Made by a program: the position numbers and the translations under genes. 64,000 bases of DNA from Phylloscopus collybita (Eukaryota; Chordata; Aves; Passeriformes; Phylloscopidae): NCBI GenBank assembly GCA_027886175.1, contig JAJNNQ010000137.1:39542001-39606000 (forward strand), read 5' to 3'. Positions 38,601 to 51,500 of this stretch are shown piece after piece (positions within the stretch are counted from its first letter, which is position 1; every line of letters starts with the position of its first letter). A model generated the notes under the pieces. That model was given only the letters and a program-made list of their open reading frames with translations. It ran no database searches and was not told where the DNA came from.

Positions 38601-41600
38601 TTGGTTTTCATTTGTTTCTAAATTAGGAAATCTTTAAATTATCTATCTGGGTTTTTTTCTCACATTTTCAAAGCCCAAGATACTTTCAGAAAAATAACTT
38701 AGATCTGGAAAAAAAAATGAATGAAATACAGGCTGTTCTGAACTGTAAGACCTTCTCAGGGAGTAACCAAATGATAACATCAGTAAAAATTGAAACTAGA
38801 ATCACATTTTCACCCCAGATGATCTCTAATGCATTTTCACATGGATTGAGTCAGACTTTGATTTCAGCACTTTCCAGAAGTCTGTAAAAAGTGTCTTCTG
38901 CCTGCAGAGACAGATATTCTAGTGTTTTTCTACGTCCTCATCATTTATCTCCCAGCACACTAAACACTCATTACCAGAGACAGAAACAAACAGAAGGGCA
39001 GGAATTCCCAGCACTTCAGTGGGCAGAGGGGTGATTGAACATGGACATTTTTTTTTCAAGTAACAATTTAATTATTTAGAGTTTTGTATAAAAGTTTAAA
39101 TAGATTTCAAAAATGCTGTGATGCGTTTAATATTCTAAGACTGAATATTAAACTGGAATAATAACTATAACTACTTACGTGCCTTAGAAAGTGGTGGTTA
39201 CGGATACTATTTCCATCACCTTTCATGCACACAAAAAAGTTTATTTTGGCTTGAACTTAACTCTGCATGCTACTGCATATTTTAGAAAACTGTGACTGCC
39301 TTTTCTTTTTGGATATAAGTGATATAGAGGACTCTGAAACTTATTTATACAAGACTAGCAGTGTTTTGAGACAGATACAGTCTAAAGGTTGGACAAAAGG
39401 TGATACAGAACCATAGCAAAGTAATTTAACGTACATAGTAATTCTTTAACTACAGTTTAACTTTGTGCTTATAAAAGGTTTCTAACTGAAATATGAATTA
39501 CCAAAGTCTTGCATATTAGGACAGTCAAAGCATTTTGCATACAGGAGATGATATTTTTAATACTTTTCTGCTGATCTGTTTTTAAGATACACGTATCTTC
39601 AAACAGGCATAGCTTACACTAGAGGATGTAGTTGTGGGGAAAAGAAATATTTTTGAACAAAATAAAGGCTTCAGATAAGATTTTTTTTTTTGCAGTTGCA
39701 GAAGTACCAGGCCATGTTTCATAGTTTGTTCTTTGCTAGATGTATGCCTAGAGACATACATATGTCCTTCAGGAAAGTCTACAGCTACAAGGGTAATTGC
39801 TACACACATCACTTGACATTACTTCAGAACTCTTTGTAGAGTGTGAATTTCAGGAACATCACATTTTGCAAAAAAAAAAAAAATCCTCAGAGGGAAAATT
39901 CATCAGTTCAGAAATCTGCTATAATGGTATTTATTTGTAAGTGAAGCTTAAATTAATACAATGCAGTTGGAAGAATTAGCAATCCCTTCTTTATCTTCTT
40001 AGCTATCTGTGTGAGGTGTGATGAGTTTAATTAATGAAGTATGCTCCACAGATACTCATCAGAAACATTCCTTCAGGCGACATTCCACCAGTAGGATGCT
40101 AGCTAAAATATGAATTTAATGCACTTCCTGTTCCTGTTAGGTTCACCTGTACCCCCTACACCTCTAGCATAGCATTTCTAGTAAGACATATATTCAAAAT
40201 TAATACCATTGTTTTCTGTTCCAGTGCAAATTCCTTTGCTTGATACTTGTACCTTCACAATGAACACACTATGGACAAAGTGGAAAAACGTTTAGCATTG
40301 CTCTTCAACACCACAAGAAATATTAGGCATCACCAGACACATTTTATGTGTTTAAAGCTCTGGTTACTTTGTTCAGTGTTAGTGTGTACAACTAGCCTGT
40401 TACTTATACTTAAATGTTTTAGCTCGCCTGGCCTCCAGAGTTTTCTCCCCTTTAGGGAAAGGGGAGATGTTGCTCCAGCTCAGAAACAGATTGCTATCAC
40501 CACCCAGAGGCCAGCTGCACGCAATTGCTACAGGGCTTTTCCTAACTAGATGGGCAAATTAGCAAAGTCAAAATTAGCCTACCCATTATAAAGGTAGGAA
40601 ATATAAAATATAATTTTGGGGATATTTTTTAAATGCTAAGATCAGCTATGTGTGACCTGACTGAGAAGTTGTGTTCTTTGGGCATATTTGTACAACACTT
40701 GCACTACCGAGCATCCAGCAGCGATATCTGATTTCAGGCTGTCATGGTGTCAACACTGTTTTCAGTATCTGCAAGCTTCTCTTTATTTTTCTTTATTTAT
40801 TTTAAAACTTTGACTACTCAACTTTGTTGACAGCAAAAGTCCTGTCAAAGTGATGAAAATGTGGGCAAAATAATAAAATTATTACATTTGAGAACGAGTA
40901 CTTTTTTTTTTTTTTTTTTTAATGTTTTCACTTTGTTGGCATGCTGTAGCAGTAGGGAACCTTTCATAAAATATCCACTTAGTCCTTCAGGTATTTGTGG
41001 TGTTTTTTTTTGGTTTTAACTTCTTTTTAAGAAATAAGTCTCTGATTCTTAACTTGAGCATTTCTGGAAATCCCATTATGCTACTAGTACTTACTTTATG
41101 CTATTGTGACACAGGGAGGAGAGTGAGGTGAGGTATTTCACACAGCACTGGAAGAGGGGGAGCTCGTGAGATAATTACATAGGCCTCAGAAACAGAAGCA
41201 GCAACCAGTCTTTATGCTGAAAGACCATTTGGGATTTTGAAGATGACCTAAAACTTCTGATGAACCTGAACTCCACCCCTCGTGCATTTTGAGCCAGGAT
41301 AATACACTGATTTCATGTATTAAACCTACTGTAGCAGGTACACAGTCTATTTCTTCTCATCCCTTAATCCTTTACCTGTAATGTGATAAATTGTTACGTT
41401 CTTATTGCACTAATTGATCTACAATAAGGAAACAGGTTCCTAAATTAATAATGAATATAAAACACATTATAGAGTTCCTCTATGATATATGACATTTTAT
41501 AAAGTGATTACAGGAAGAATATCCTGAGAAACCTATAATAGATAGGCCTATTAAAGCACTAAAATAATTTCCTAAGTGATAAAATAACATTTGAAGCTGG

Positions 41601-41949
41601 TGTATGTCTTAGTTAACTTGTGCATTATAATACTCTGAATCATGGCCACTGAAACTCAAGGATTTCTAAAGATATGCCCTAATGATCAAAACAGAAGGTC
41701 CACTACCGATGATAGAGACCTTCTGGAAAGCAGAATGAACTTTTTTTTGTTTTTCTGGCACACACAGCATGCCTCATTTTATCACTGCTAAGTTTCTCAA
41801 AGCAAGAACGTCTTTCAAAATAAATACTTGAGGAGTACTCTGGCTACGTGTCACGCAGATCTGTAATACTTTGAGGTGTCAGTCTCCCTTTTCACTCTCT
41901 CCGCCGCCTTCGGTCGCTGCCGAGCGCTGACGGCTCCGGACGCCCCGTC

Positions 41950-42312
41950 ATGGCCCCGGCCCCGGCCCGCCCCGGCCCCGGCCCCGGCCCCGGCCCCGGC
42001 CCGCTGAGCACAGCGGCGGCCCCAGCTGAAGGGACGCTGCCTGCCCTGCTCCAGTCACTTCCCGAGAGCTCCGAGGGCGGTGGCACCCGGGGGCAGGGCC
42101 GGGGCGCGGGCGGGACAGTTCGGCCCGGCCCGCCACAGGGGCCGTCCCGCCGTGCCCCGCCGGCCCCCGGGAGCGCTGCCGCTCCGTCCTGTACCGTCCG
42201 AGGGCGTTTTGGAGCCTTGGAGAAGCCAGTGCGGCCCCTCTCCCTTGAAGGCCGCAGAACATGGGTTTCCTGGGCAAGCTGGCGGCGCTGCCAAAGCTTA
42301 GCGGTGCGGTAG
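41950..42312 (+). other. Upstream ORF overlapping the ACSS3 start codon
   Basis: The ATG at 41,950 has a favourable context (G at -3, G at +4) and opens a 120-codon frame to a stop ending at 42,312. It covers the ACSS3 ATG at 42,261 in a different frame. If transcription starts upstream of 41,950, scanning ribosomes would meet this frame first and ACSS3 translation would be reduced. The peptide starts with a Pro-Gly run and shows no domain. If transcription starts downstream, the frame is irrelevant. Confidence 0.4.
41952..42003 (+). repeat. GGCCCC hexamer tract (GGGGCC on the minus strand)
   Basis: About eight GGCCCC-type hexamers run in near-perfect tandem, with one imperfect unit (GGCCCGCCCC) in the middle. 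The minus strand has repeated G4 blocks able to form G-quadruplexes. It lies about 260 bp upstream of the ACSS3 start codon. Read from the ATG at 41,950 it encodes alternating Pro-Gly. Confidence 0.92.
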
Positions 42313-42571
42313 CGGGCCGTGGCGGCGGTGCCTGGCGGCGGCCGGGCCGGCCCTGTGCGGGAGTCCCGCTCCCGGCCCGGGCCGCCGCTGCAGCCCGCCC
42401 GCCGCCCGGCGGCCGCGCCGCCTCCTCCCGAGCGCTGGGCAAGTACGAGGAAGTTTTTCGGTCCTGCCTGGCGGAGCCCGAGAAGGTCTGGGGAGAAGTC
42501 GCCGAGCAGATTCAGTGGTACAAGCCCTGGGTCCGGACCCTGGAGAGGGGCAGCCTGGGGAGCGCCTCCTG
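42261..42571 (+). CDS. ACSS3: ACSS3 coding exon 1
   Basis: Codes residues 1-103 and two bases of codon 104. The start ATG at 42,261 has a strong context (A at -3, G at +4), and an in-frame TGA at 42,246-42,248 excludes any upstream in-frame start. The exon holds the mitochondrial presequence ([13 protein letters not shown]...) and the family block [17 protein letters not shown]. The donor is TCCTG|GTGAGT. Reading on past the donor meets a stop at once, supporting the splice. Confidence 0.95.
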
Positions 42572-45500
42572 GTGAGTGCCCGGGTGCCCCCGGTGCGGTG
42601 CGGAGGTCGGGGCACGGCCGGGGGTTCAGCTCGGCTGCAGCGGGGAGGGAGGGCTGCCTGCCCAGGGCGCTGTGCTGGGCTGGGGGTCATGTGCTCACCA
42701 CAGAACTACCCCAGCATCTTTCTGGGATGGTCGGTGTCCCGTCGCTGTTGGAGGAGACGGCTGCGGAGTTTGAAGACGTTAAATCATTACACTTGGTTGA
42801 AGTTAATGGTTAAAAGCAGCATGAATGAGCGTGTTGGGGTGAGGGCGTGTTACCGTGCACTCTGGCAGGTGGGACTGCGGGTGTGAATGAGTCCATGTGT
42901 GGCTGTATCATGTGGATGAGTGCGCCTGATGCTCCCCAGCCAACCCTTTTGGGTCTGAGTAGGCAACGGCTGCAGTGAACATGGGAGACCTGGCTTGAGA
43001 TGCCAGGGGAGGCAGGCATAGAAAAACACAGGTATATAAAAACTTTGGCTTTTGGGATTGTTTAATCTCAGATACTGTCTAAGTAGATGTTGTGGTTAAG
43101 GTAATTTTTGGCAAAAGCCTTGACATTGTAATCTGTATCTTCATCAATGAATGGCGAACTACGCTAAGACAGAACATGTTATTCTTATAAATTACTGGAT
43201 GGGATTTTCAATACTTTCTCAAAGGTAGTGTACTGTTAAGATTTTGTGTTTATCACCTTTGTCTCTTTTTCAGTAAGTTTACATCAGGCTCTTTGATCTT
43301 TTCTCAAGAAGCTGATGCGGAATATAAAAGGCAATGTAGCTGAGGGTCATCTTTGTTTGGTACATCAATGTTCTTTGCCCTTTTTGTATTTTTCTGGTTT
43401 TTGATTTAAAATGCTAATAACTCTAAAAATACAATTAAAAATATTAATAATTCTCAAATCTGTGCAAATTAAAATATATAGAACCAATGGAGTGGAGCTG
43501 GGTTTCTTATTGGTGTCTGATATCATTGCTTGACACCTCTAGTAGTGAAAATTTGTATGTCTTAAGCTAAATTATAAGTAACACCCAGCCATGATGGGCT
43601 GTGTAACAGTGGATAGATAAGGTCCTTGAGACTTTGATCTTGAGGTCATGGCACTATTCAGAAGGTCTGGGTAATATTGCCTGCATAATTAGGGTCTAGA
43701 CAAGAGTGTGGAGAACAAGTCCTGTGAGGAGTAGCTAAGGGAGCTGGGGTTGTTCAGCCTGGAGAAAAGAAGGCTCAGGGGAGACCTTATTGCTCTCTAT
43801 AACTACATAAAAGGAGGTTGTAGCCAGGTGGGGTCAGCCTCCTCTCCCAAGTAACAAGTGAGGGAATGGCCTCAAGTTGCACCAGGGGAGGTTAGATATT
43901 AGAAATATTGGATATTAGGAATATTACATATCAGGAAAAACTTCAATGAAAAGGTTGTTAAGCATTAGAACAGGCTGCCCTGGGAAGTGAAGGAACTGAC
44001 AAACCTGGAGGTATTTGAAAGATGTGTAGATGTGGCACTTACAGACAAGTTGTAGTGGTGGACTTGGCAGTGCTGTGTTTCGTGGTTGGACTTGATGATC
44101 TTAAGGTCTTTTCTAACTGAATTGGTTCTGTGATCCTGTGATTAAAGACCAATAAAGCTCATTGACTGTGGCATTCCCAAACAATATAATGAAATTAGTA
44201 CAATGGTTACTTTTGAAGAACTAAGGAATGAGAATATTACACATGCAAATGAACATAGTTTTGCTATCAAATTCTATCAAATAAATGTGGTTTGATTTGC
44301 TGAGCAGGATAAGCTTACTTGTTTAAAGTAACAGGGTTAGGCATTTGTAAAGCATTAATTCTCAGGTGGGAATTATTTTGCCTTATGAGAGGGAAAAATG
44401 GATGCTTCATGGTCTGAAGTCAGACTTGTCTTCCAAGCTCTTTTCTAGCCTCACTTTTTAACTTGCATGTTTCCACCTTTGTGGATGCAGAAACTGAAAT
44501 CATCTTGTTAATGTGGGCAAATACCTAAAGGGAGGTTGTTCAGAAGACAAAGCCAGACTCTCTTCAGTGATGTCCAGTGACAGGACCAGAAGCAATGGGC
44601 ACAAACTAAAGCACAAGATGTTCCCTTTAAGCATCAGGAAACACTTTTTTAATGTGAGGGTGACTGAGCACTGGCACAGAGCTGGTTGTGGGGTATCCAT
44701 CCTTGGAGATACTAAAATGCCATCTGGACATGGTTCTGGTCTACTGACTCCAGGCTGACCTTGCAGAAGCCTAGAAGATAAGGGGTGTAAATGTGTAAAT
44801 GTGTATGTCTCAAACACCCATAGCCAGGTAGCTGTGGAGCCAAACAAGGATTGTTGGTAATAATAACACTGATAAGAATAACAGGCTGTGGCTGGAGAGG
44901 AGGGCCATACAGAGGTAGGGCAGCACTTTTCTGGGATAAATGTCCTTATTTGAGCTCCTGGAGAAGACCACATGGTACAGTGTTGCTGGCTGGCCCGGTG
45001 CTGAAGGTGCCACGACCTTCCTTGCTAGAAGTGTCTTTAAAAAGACACCTAGATTGACGGAGGCACAGGCACTCTAAGGTGGAGAGTGATTTGCTCTTTG
45101 TGCACCCTTAGGTGCAGAGTGATCAGCTATTTGGTGCACTCTCAAGTGCAGAGTGATTCGCTCTTTGTGTGGCTGCCTGAGCAGCAGAGCCGTGTTTGCC
45201 ACCCTGGGTGTTGTAGGAGTAAAAGCAGCAAAATGGGGTCTTTCTGATCTCCAGGAGAGCTTCTTTATTCCACAGGGTCCGGAGGAGAGAAGGAGCCAAA
45301 TGGTCCTGGGGGAAAGGGATTATACAAGGTAGGGTTTCACAACTTGGTCAATGGGGAAAGGAATTGGGAAAGGGACCAGTCAGGGGAAGGATCCAAAAAG
45401 AAGCAATCAGGAGGGGTAAAAACCAGGACCAAGGGGAATAACCAATGGGGTATGAAACACCAACATAGAACTGCAAAGGCTCATGGGTTGAAGTATTTTT

Positions 45501-48500
45501 CTCACCTTGAGCCACAAGGAAAACTCTCGAAGAGACTTCTCAAAGGAGAGTCCCTGCAAACTGAGGCAGCCTAGGGGGGCTGCACTTGGGTTGAAACACT
45601 TTTGCTCACCCTGAGCTATAAGGAGTTCTCTCAAGGGGACCTCCCAAAGGGGAGTCATTGCTAACTGAGGCAGTTTAGGGGCTCCACGCTTTACAAGGGA
45701 GTGAATTGTTCTCTGTGGATGGTCCAGGGACCACCACAGACAGAGCAGGAAGAAGGTTGAGAAGTGGGCATGAACTACAGAAGACTCTCAAAGGCCTCTG
45801 ACCCATTTTCAGAAAGGTCTAGAAGAATGGACAATGCATGATGACTAATTTGCATAGAAGGCAAGAAATTTATCTATAAAATGTTACCCCCACAAAGCTC
45901 AGGTGCCCGTGTGCCTCAGGTCTCTGAAAAGATCATCAACTGGATGAAAACTGGAGCCAGGACTGGTGATCTCTTTTTCTTTCTTGTATTCTTTCTCTCT
46001 CCCCCTCTTTATTTCATCTCTCTCTCTTACCTTTCACCCTACCTTTATCCAAAACCACTGTCATCTACTTATATTAGGGCATCAGGGATTAATTTATACT
46101 TATTTCCATAAAAAAGTGTGTGAAATTTACTAATAAAACTTTATATGTTTTTCCAAAACCCACTGACTTTTGTAATTCTTTTTGACCATGACCATGACCA
46201 TTTATGAATCTTAGGATCTGCCTTCCCCTTAAGAGTGGGATGCGACAGATCTGCCTGAGCAGGTGCCCTCCAGAGGTTCCCCAACCTCAAGCCAGTCTGT
46301 GATTCTGTAGCATTATACTAAGATGCAAGTCTGCAGACTCAACATCAGGCTGTAATTGTTTGCCTGTTGCTTTGTGGATAATAAAACTTTAGGCAATTCA
46401 AAATTGTGTAAACAAATGTCTTAATGTGCAACATGCAGTTTGTTTGTTTTGTTTTTTAAGTTCATTTTAAGTGATAACAGGCTGTATATGATAGAATTGT
46501 TGTACCTCAATGCCTCTGACGTCCCAAATGGTTAACAGCAGTCAGTGTGCTCAGCGGAGTGACAGATGGACAAGTTCTTTGAATATAATAGAGAGAGAAC
46601 ATAGAAGAGGGTCTTGCAGAGGACAGGCTGAAGAGAAAACAGACAATGGAACTCAGCTGAGAAAGAGGCCAGGCTTCCAAGCAAAAACATAGCTTGCTGG
46701 CTTAACAGGTAAAGATGGAGTTCTGGTCAGAGGTTCTCCTTAAACCTTGGAAGCTGTTTATGGAAACCTGAAAAATAGTATTAAGAAGTTCATATATGTG
46801 CTTCTTGAGTAAGAATTTGTTTCTTCTTTTCGAGACATTTTATTAGATCAGTTGGACACAGCAGTGTTTTTTGCTTCTGGTTGCAAAACCTGAGATTTAC
46901 AGAAACAGATGCTTTTCATATATTTTCCAATGTAATCTGCTTCAGTTGAAGAAGTGGAAGGAGGCTGTTACTGTATTTAAAATGTAGGCATAAGGCAATT
47001 CTTTCTCTCTAAATATGGTAAGAGCAGGAAAGAAACTTGCAACATGTCCCAGTGTGTTTTCTTCACTCTTTGCCATTGGAAATACTAGTATTGTCAGTGG
47101 AATGCAAAATGATTTCCAGAAAATAAATGATCAGTGTCACCATCCCCTGACTGGTTTTTTTGAAGCAGTTATCCCAGGTACTGTTCTAAACTTTATCAGT
47201 GGCTGATACAGCACAATACATCTGCTTTTGCCTACATGAAAGATAATAAGAGCTACGAAGCATGGTTGTTCAAGAATAGGATGAAGGAATTGAAATTGTT
47301 TGATGTAAACATCGAAATGGAGACCTAGGTTTTGAACCACGTAGAATTTGGCAAAGAAGTTGAAGAAAAAACTTCCTTGAATTGGCTTTGAACAGGTCAA
47401 AACTGTCTTCAGTTGCAACATGGGAAACATAGTCTTTAGATGTTAGAGAGAAAAATCTGTTTAATGCTGAAGTTAGTGAAACACTTGAACAGATTATTTT
47501 GGAATCTTGTGAAATGCCAGTGAAAAGAGTTACAAGTATTTATCCAGCCATGTGGAAACAGTTTTCTCCAATGTGTGCAGGCAGAGGGCAGTTTTGCAAC
47601 ATACGTTTTTCCCCTGTTGCTAAGACATAAGTGCAATATATAATCCCCTTTGAGTTTTGGAAATGTTGCCCAGATTGCTATTCAGATGTTGCTTAGATTT
47701 TTAAAACTGTGACAGGGTCAATTTACATAATAATAGCTCAAATTATGTAATATTGTCTAACATTTTCTTCAGCTTCTACTCTCATTTCATGTGAAAAAGT
47801 GCATCTCTTCTGATCCTATCAGAACCTCTTTCCTTCTCAGCAGGGTAACAAAGCTCTCGTCACACCTTCCAGATGGTTTTTGATTAAACCTACAGTTATA
47901 TCTCTTTCACACACTTGTTTGTAAGTGGTTGCTAAAAATTCATGTTGATGTTGCTATGTATCTTTAGAATCAAAGCTCTTGTACCTGCTTGTGTTTTGAC
48001 CATTTTAAAGTGTGCATGCATAGCCCAGGTACTGTGTTCCCTTGGTAATTTCATCCTGCAGTGATTTGACATAAAAATCTGAATCTTACACAACTTTTAT
48101 GGCAGTAATACAGAGTTTCCCTGTATTATGTGAAACAATTCCAGATCCTTTATTGTTCATACGGTCCTCCTTTTAGGGGAAGGGTTTTGTAGACTTCTGT
48201 ACAGAGTGGTTTGTGACTTTCATGGTCCCCCACTTTCTCCTTATTAAAGGCAATGTAAAGGAGATGCAGTAAGATAACTGCATCCTAAATATCCTAACTG
48301 GTTTTAATTTCATAATTGCCATTTTTGGATAATAAAGACTATTCTGTAACATCCGTGTGTATGGATATAAGAGTAATATATAAAATATTCTAATTTAGAG
48401 CGGTCCTTTATTAAACAGGAGAAGTGAAGAAGGAAATAGTTTTTTATTAACTAGCAGTGGGTTACTTTAGGCCGTTGTTTATTTCTGGTTGCATTATAAC

Positions 48501-51500
48501 AATATGTTACCACTGTACAGTTATCCCCATAGAACCTTTCGGAAACTCTCAACTGTGTATTTTTCATATATTACTATTTTTGTTACACAGAGATACATGC
48601 AGATAGAAAAACAAAGAAAAAGGGCATCATTTAGTGTGAACTTTAACTTTTATCTAAAAGTTATGATGATACTATGTCATCGTCCAGTAAATAGAATTGT
48701 CTTTATATCTTGTACCTGTATTTTTCTACTTTGAGGATTATGCTGCACTTGAATTTTCTTTTTCTGTGTAAAATTACTATAAAAGTGAAAACTAGGTTTG
48801 TGTAATGTTTTTTCTTTAATTGGAAGATAAGAATTTTCTGTAAATGTCTAGCTGTTGAAGAGGGTATGACTCATACCACTCTACAGAAAATTTTGAGTCA
48901 CTGATAAAAAACAATGTTGTCAAATGCATTATAATCATATGATCTTGTAACTTGGGATCCCGTTCATTTAGATACAGATGCTTGTATGTTTAATTTATTG
49001 CCAAGAGATGAATAAGACTATTTTGAGTCCTTAACCTGTTCTCCTTGAAACGGATATGTGTGTGTACCAGTACAAAGTAGGATAACAGTATGTTTTCATA
49101 ATATTGAATTATTTTATGTGAATTTATGCTTTTTCTGTGAAACCATACATATAAAAATCAGTGATTAATGCAAAGTAAGTTAAACCAAGACGAAGTTTAG
49201 CATGTTCTTAGTTAAGTCAGTTAAGATACAGTATTTTGAATTCTCTATTTTCACTAATAGTTGTATTTTGCTTATTGAATCAATCATGAGGTTAACAGGA
49301 TAAAAAAGAACTTCTTGAAGTGAAGATAATGTTTCTAGAGCTATGTTTTAATTAATGCTCTCATTCCTTAAAAGAAAAACATAAAATGCAAAAAACCTCA
49401 AAGTTGTCTTAGTTTGCAAGGCTAGCTATTACGTACTTCAAACCTCTTTTTTAGGTTTGTAGGTGGAGAGCTGAATATCTGTTACAACGCTGTAGATCGT
49501 CATGTTGACAATGGACGAGGAGACCAAATTGCCATCATTTATGACAGTCCTGTAACAAATACCAAAGAGAAAATAACATATAAGGAACTTTTGGAACAGG
49601 TATGTTTCAGAATAACCTTGTTAATGAGAAGGGGCAATAAATATTGCACAGTAGGTAGATACCAGAGAGGTAGAAATGATCTAGTTTACTCCTTTTGCTG
49701 TGCTCAGTATTGACTTATAAGCTTTACTACCTGTGCCAAATTATATGCATCCAATAAATTTTGAAATTCCTCTGTTTCCTCTTTTTTTTCTACAGTTTAA
49801 TATTTTTTCCCTGATTGATTAAATTTTTAACTTAGCTGTATTTGATTTCATTTTCTTTTCCCGCAACAGATCTTAATTAAAAGGTTAAGCATAGCATTAG
49901 TTAAATCTCTTGACAGTTGCTGTGATGGACAAAAGTACAGTTCCATAGAAAAATGAAATGTGCACCTTGGCTGTTGCTCCACATAATTGAGCGTAAGCCT
50001 AAATATAATTTAACTTTAATTTAACTGAGCGAACTCCAAAGAAAGCTGTGTGACCTGCCCCTCTGTAAGGCTGTCCTGAGAGTGCTGGTGGCGCTTCTGT
50101 CTGGAACATCTGTAGGTTTTGACTTCCTTGTTGGCTGAGGTAGCTTACTCCTGATGAGATTGTGAATATCCAGTTCTGCATCAGCCCATTCAGATTTACT
50201 CTGTGCCTCACCGTGGGTTGTTGCCACCATGGGTTTGCAGCCTGCCCCATTGAGGGTTCTTGGCTCTCAGGGCTGTCTGCTGGAGGTTTGCCCTCATGCT
50301 GCTACTCTTGTTTAGCTGCCTTTTTTCTTCCAGTTGCATAGAGCAGTTGAACTTAACACTGAGTACAAAGAAATGTTAGACTCCTATTATTCCTTAATGT
50401 GTTTCAATGTGCAAGATGGATTACTTTGAATGCAACAGTCGCTGTATTTAAGATAATCGTGTAGTGTCTGGAGTAATGTGAACCTGTGGTTTAAAATGTG
50501 AAATGAGGTTCAGAAGACACAGTAATTCAGTTTATGAGGGGTTTGTTCCACTGTTGCAAGAAAAGTGAAGTCATACAGCTGCAAAGAAATTATAAACCTC
50601 ATTGCATTCTACATTTTAAGGAAAATACAGAAAACATGTACTCCTTACCAGCTTTCTATTTATTTACCAAGTCCAAAAAACAACATGCCATACAGTATGC
50701 TGGAGCTGGAACAACTTGCTTCAGTGTTTTAAGAAGTCAGAAGAATTTGAAAGGATCTCGCTCCTTATCTAATTTTACTTATACTAGTATATAATAAATA
50801 TAATTACAATTTTATATATACAATTTTGTGTCATTTGCCTTCAATAATTATGACAATATATATGCACATGTATGTGTATATATGAAATCAATACATATAC
50901 GTTGCATATAATACTTGGTTTATTTTAATGTAGAAATACAACATTTTAATTTAAATTATCTTAAGTAAACTTGATTGGTAGAAATTTCCTCTAAAAAAAC
51001 CTTGAGAAGTAGCCTTTTTCCTACTTTTTAAATTTGGTACTATATTAAGTCTCCTAAGTTTATGTCTCTATAAGTGTATTAATTGTCTTAAGACATGGCA
51101 AATTTGTGCAAAGTGAGAAAATTTTGCTAGTTGACATACACATCCTTTCATCTACATTTCTTGTTACAGAGCATTGCCAAACCAAGTGGAAGAACTGGTT
51201 TAAATTTTCTGGAGTATGTAGCAGTACTCAGAAGTTCATTATAATCTTGCTGGAGGCTGAATTCTATTCTCTACAATTTGCTCTTAATCAGAAGCAAATA
51301 AATGTGAAAGGCAATATTTGATATTAATAGCTTGCCTGTTGAAGCTTTCTGCTCCCCTCTTGTACAATAAGTTTAATTTGGTTTATCTGCTAGCTGCTGG
51401 ACTCCTGAAAACAAAACAAAGAGATCTGCTGAAAATGGGAGGGACATAGGCTGGTTTTTTTTCATGGATCTTGTAGTTCTAGGAGAGTTTAGCTTGCATT

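Larger units (their letters stand above)
33491..41879. other. Intergenic sequence upstream of ACSS3, no gene recognised
   Basis: AT-rich with only chance-length frames. Items noted are a 50-T run at 35,208-35,257, a 26-bp tandem duplication at 35,635-35,682, and poly-T runs at about 38,567-38,583 and 40,902-40,920. No exon of a neighbouring gene was recognised on either strand. Confidence 0.5.
41880..42720 (+). promoter_or_regulatory. ACSS3: CpG island promoter of ACSS3
   Basis: GC content and CpG density rise sharply from about 41,880, just after AT-rich desert, and fall again after about 42,720. The island covers the 5' leader and first coding exon of ACSS3, and no TATA box is placed before it. 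This is the usual architecture of a broadly expressed vertebrate gene. The transcription start cannot be fixed from sequence. Confidence 0.8.
44762..46247 (+). mobile_element. LTR-like composite insertion (TG...CA, 1486 bp) in CR1
   Basis: The block starts TGCAGAAGCC and ends GCGACA. It is flanked by GACCT (44,757-44,761) and GATCT (46,248-46,252), a 5-bp duplication with one C/T difference, exactly at the break in the CR1. A TATA-like CTATAAAA (about 45,873-45,880) and an AATAAA (about 46,132-46,137) lie in the right part in + orientation. A likely second, antisense LTR sits inside at about 45,212-45,738. It also contains two sets of tandem repeats. It is probably an ERV LTR with a nested insertion; the family is unknown. 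Confidence 0.55.
44490..46310 (+). mobile_element. CR1 LINE 3' fragment split by a later insertion
   Basis: The left part, 44,490-44,761, has the ggcacaaac, caggaaacac and gagcactggcacag blocks. The right part, 46,248-46,310, has gcctgagcagg...cctccagagg...cctcaa...ctgtgattctgtag. Removing the 44,762-46,247 insert restores the usual CR1 order, which shows that the insert is younger. Confidence 0.8.
42572..49454 (+). other. ACSS3: ACSS3 intron 1
   Basis: A 6.9-kb intron with GTGAGT donor and TTTTTTAG acceptor. It contains CR1 copies at 43,690-44,145 and 44,490-46,310. The second copy is split by an LTR-like composite at 44,762-46,247. The rest is AT-rich without recognised content. Confidence 0.9.

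Noticed and set aside
41948..42442. Minus-strand GC-rich open frames in the CpG island, considered as a divergent gene
   Set aside because: GC-rich sequence keeps all frames open. No match to a neighbouring gene such as LIN7A, and no splice donor in a sensible place.
42319..42886. Other + frames over ACSS3 exon 1 (164 and 123 codons)
   Set aside because: They run out of frame through the exon and past its donor into intron 1; only the 42,261 frame matches ACSS3.
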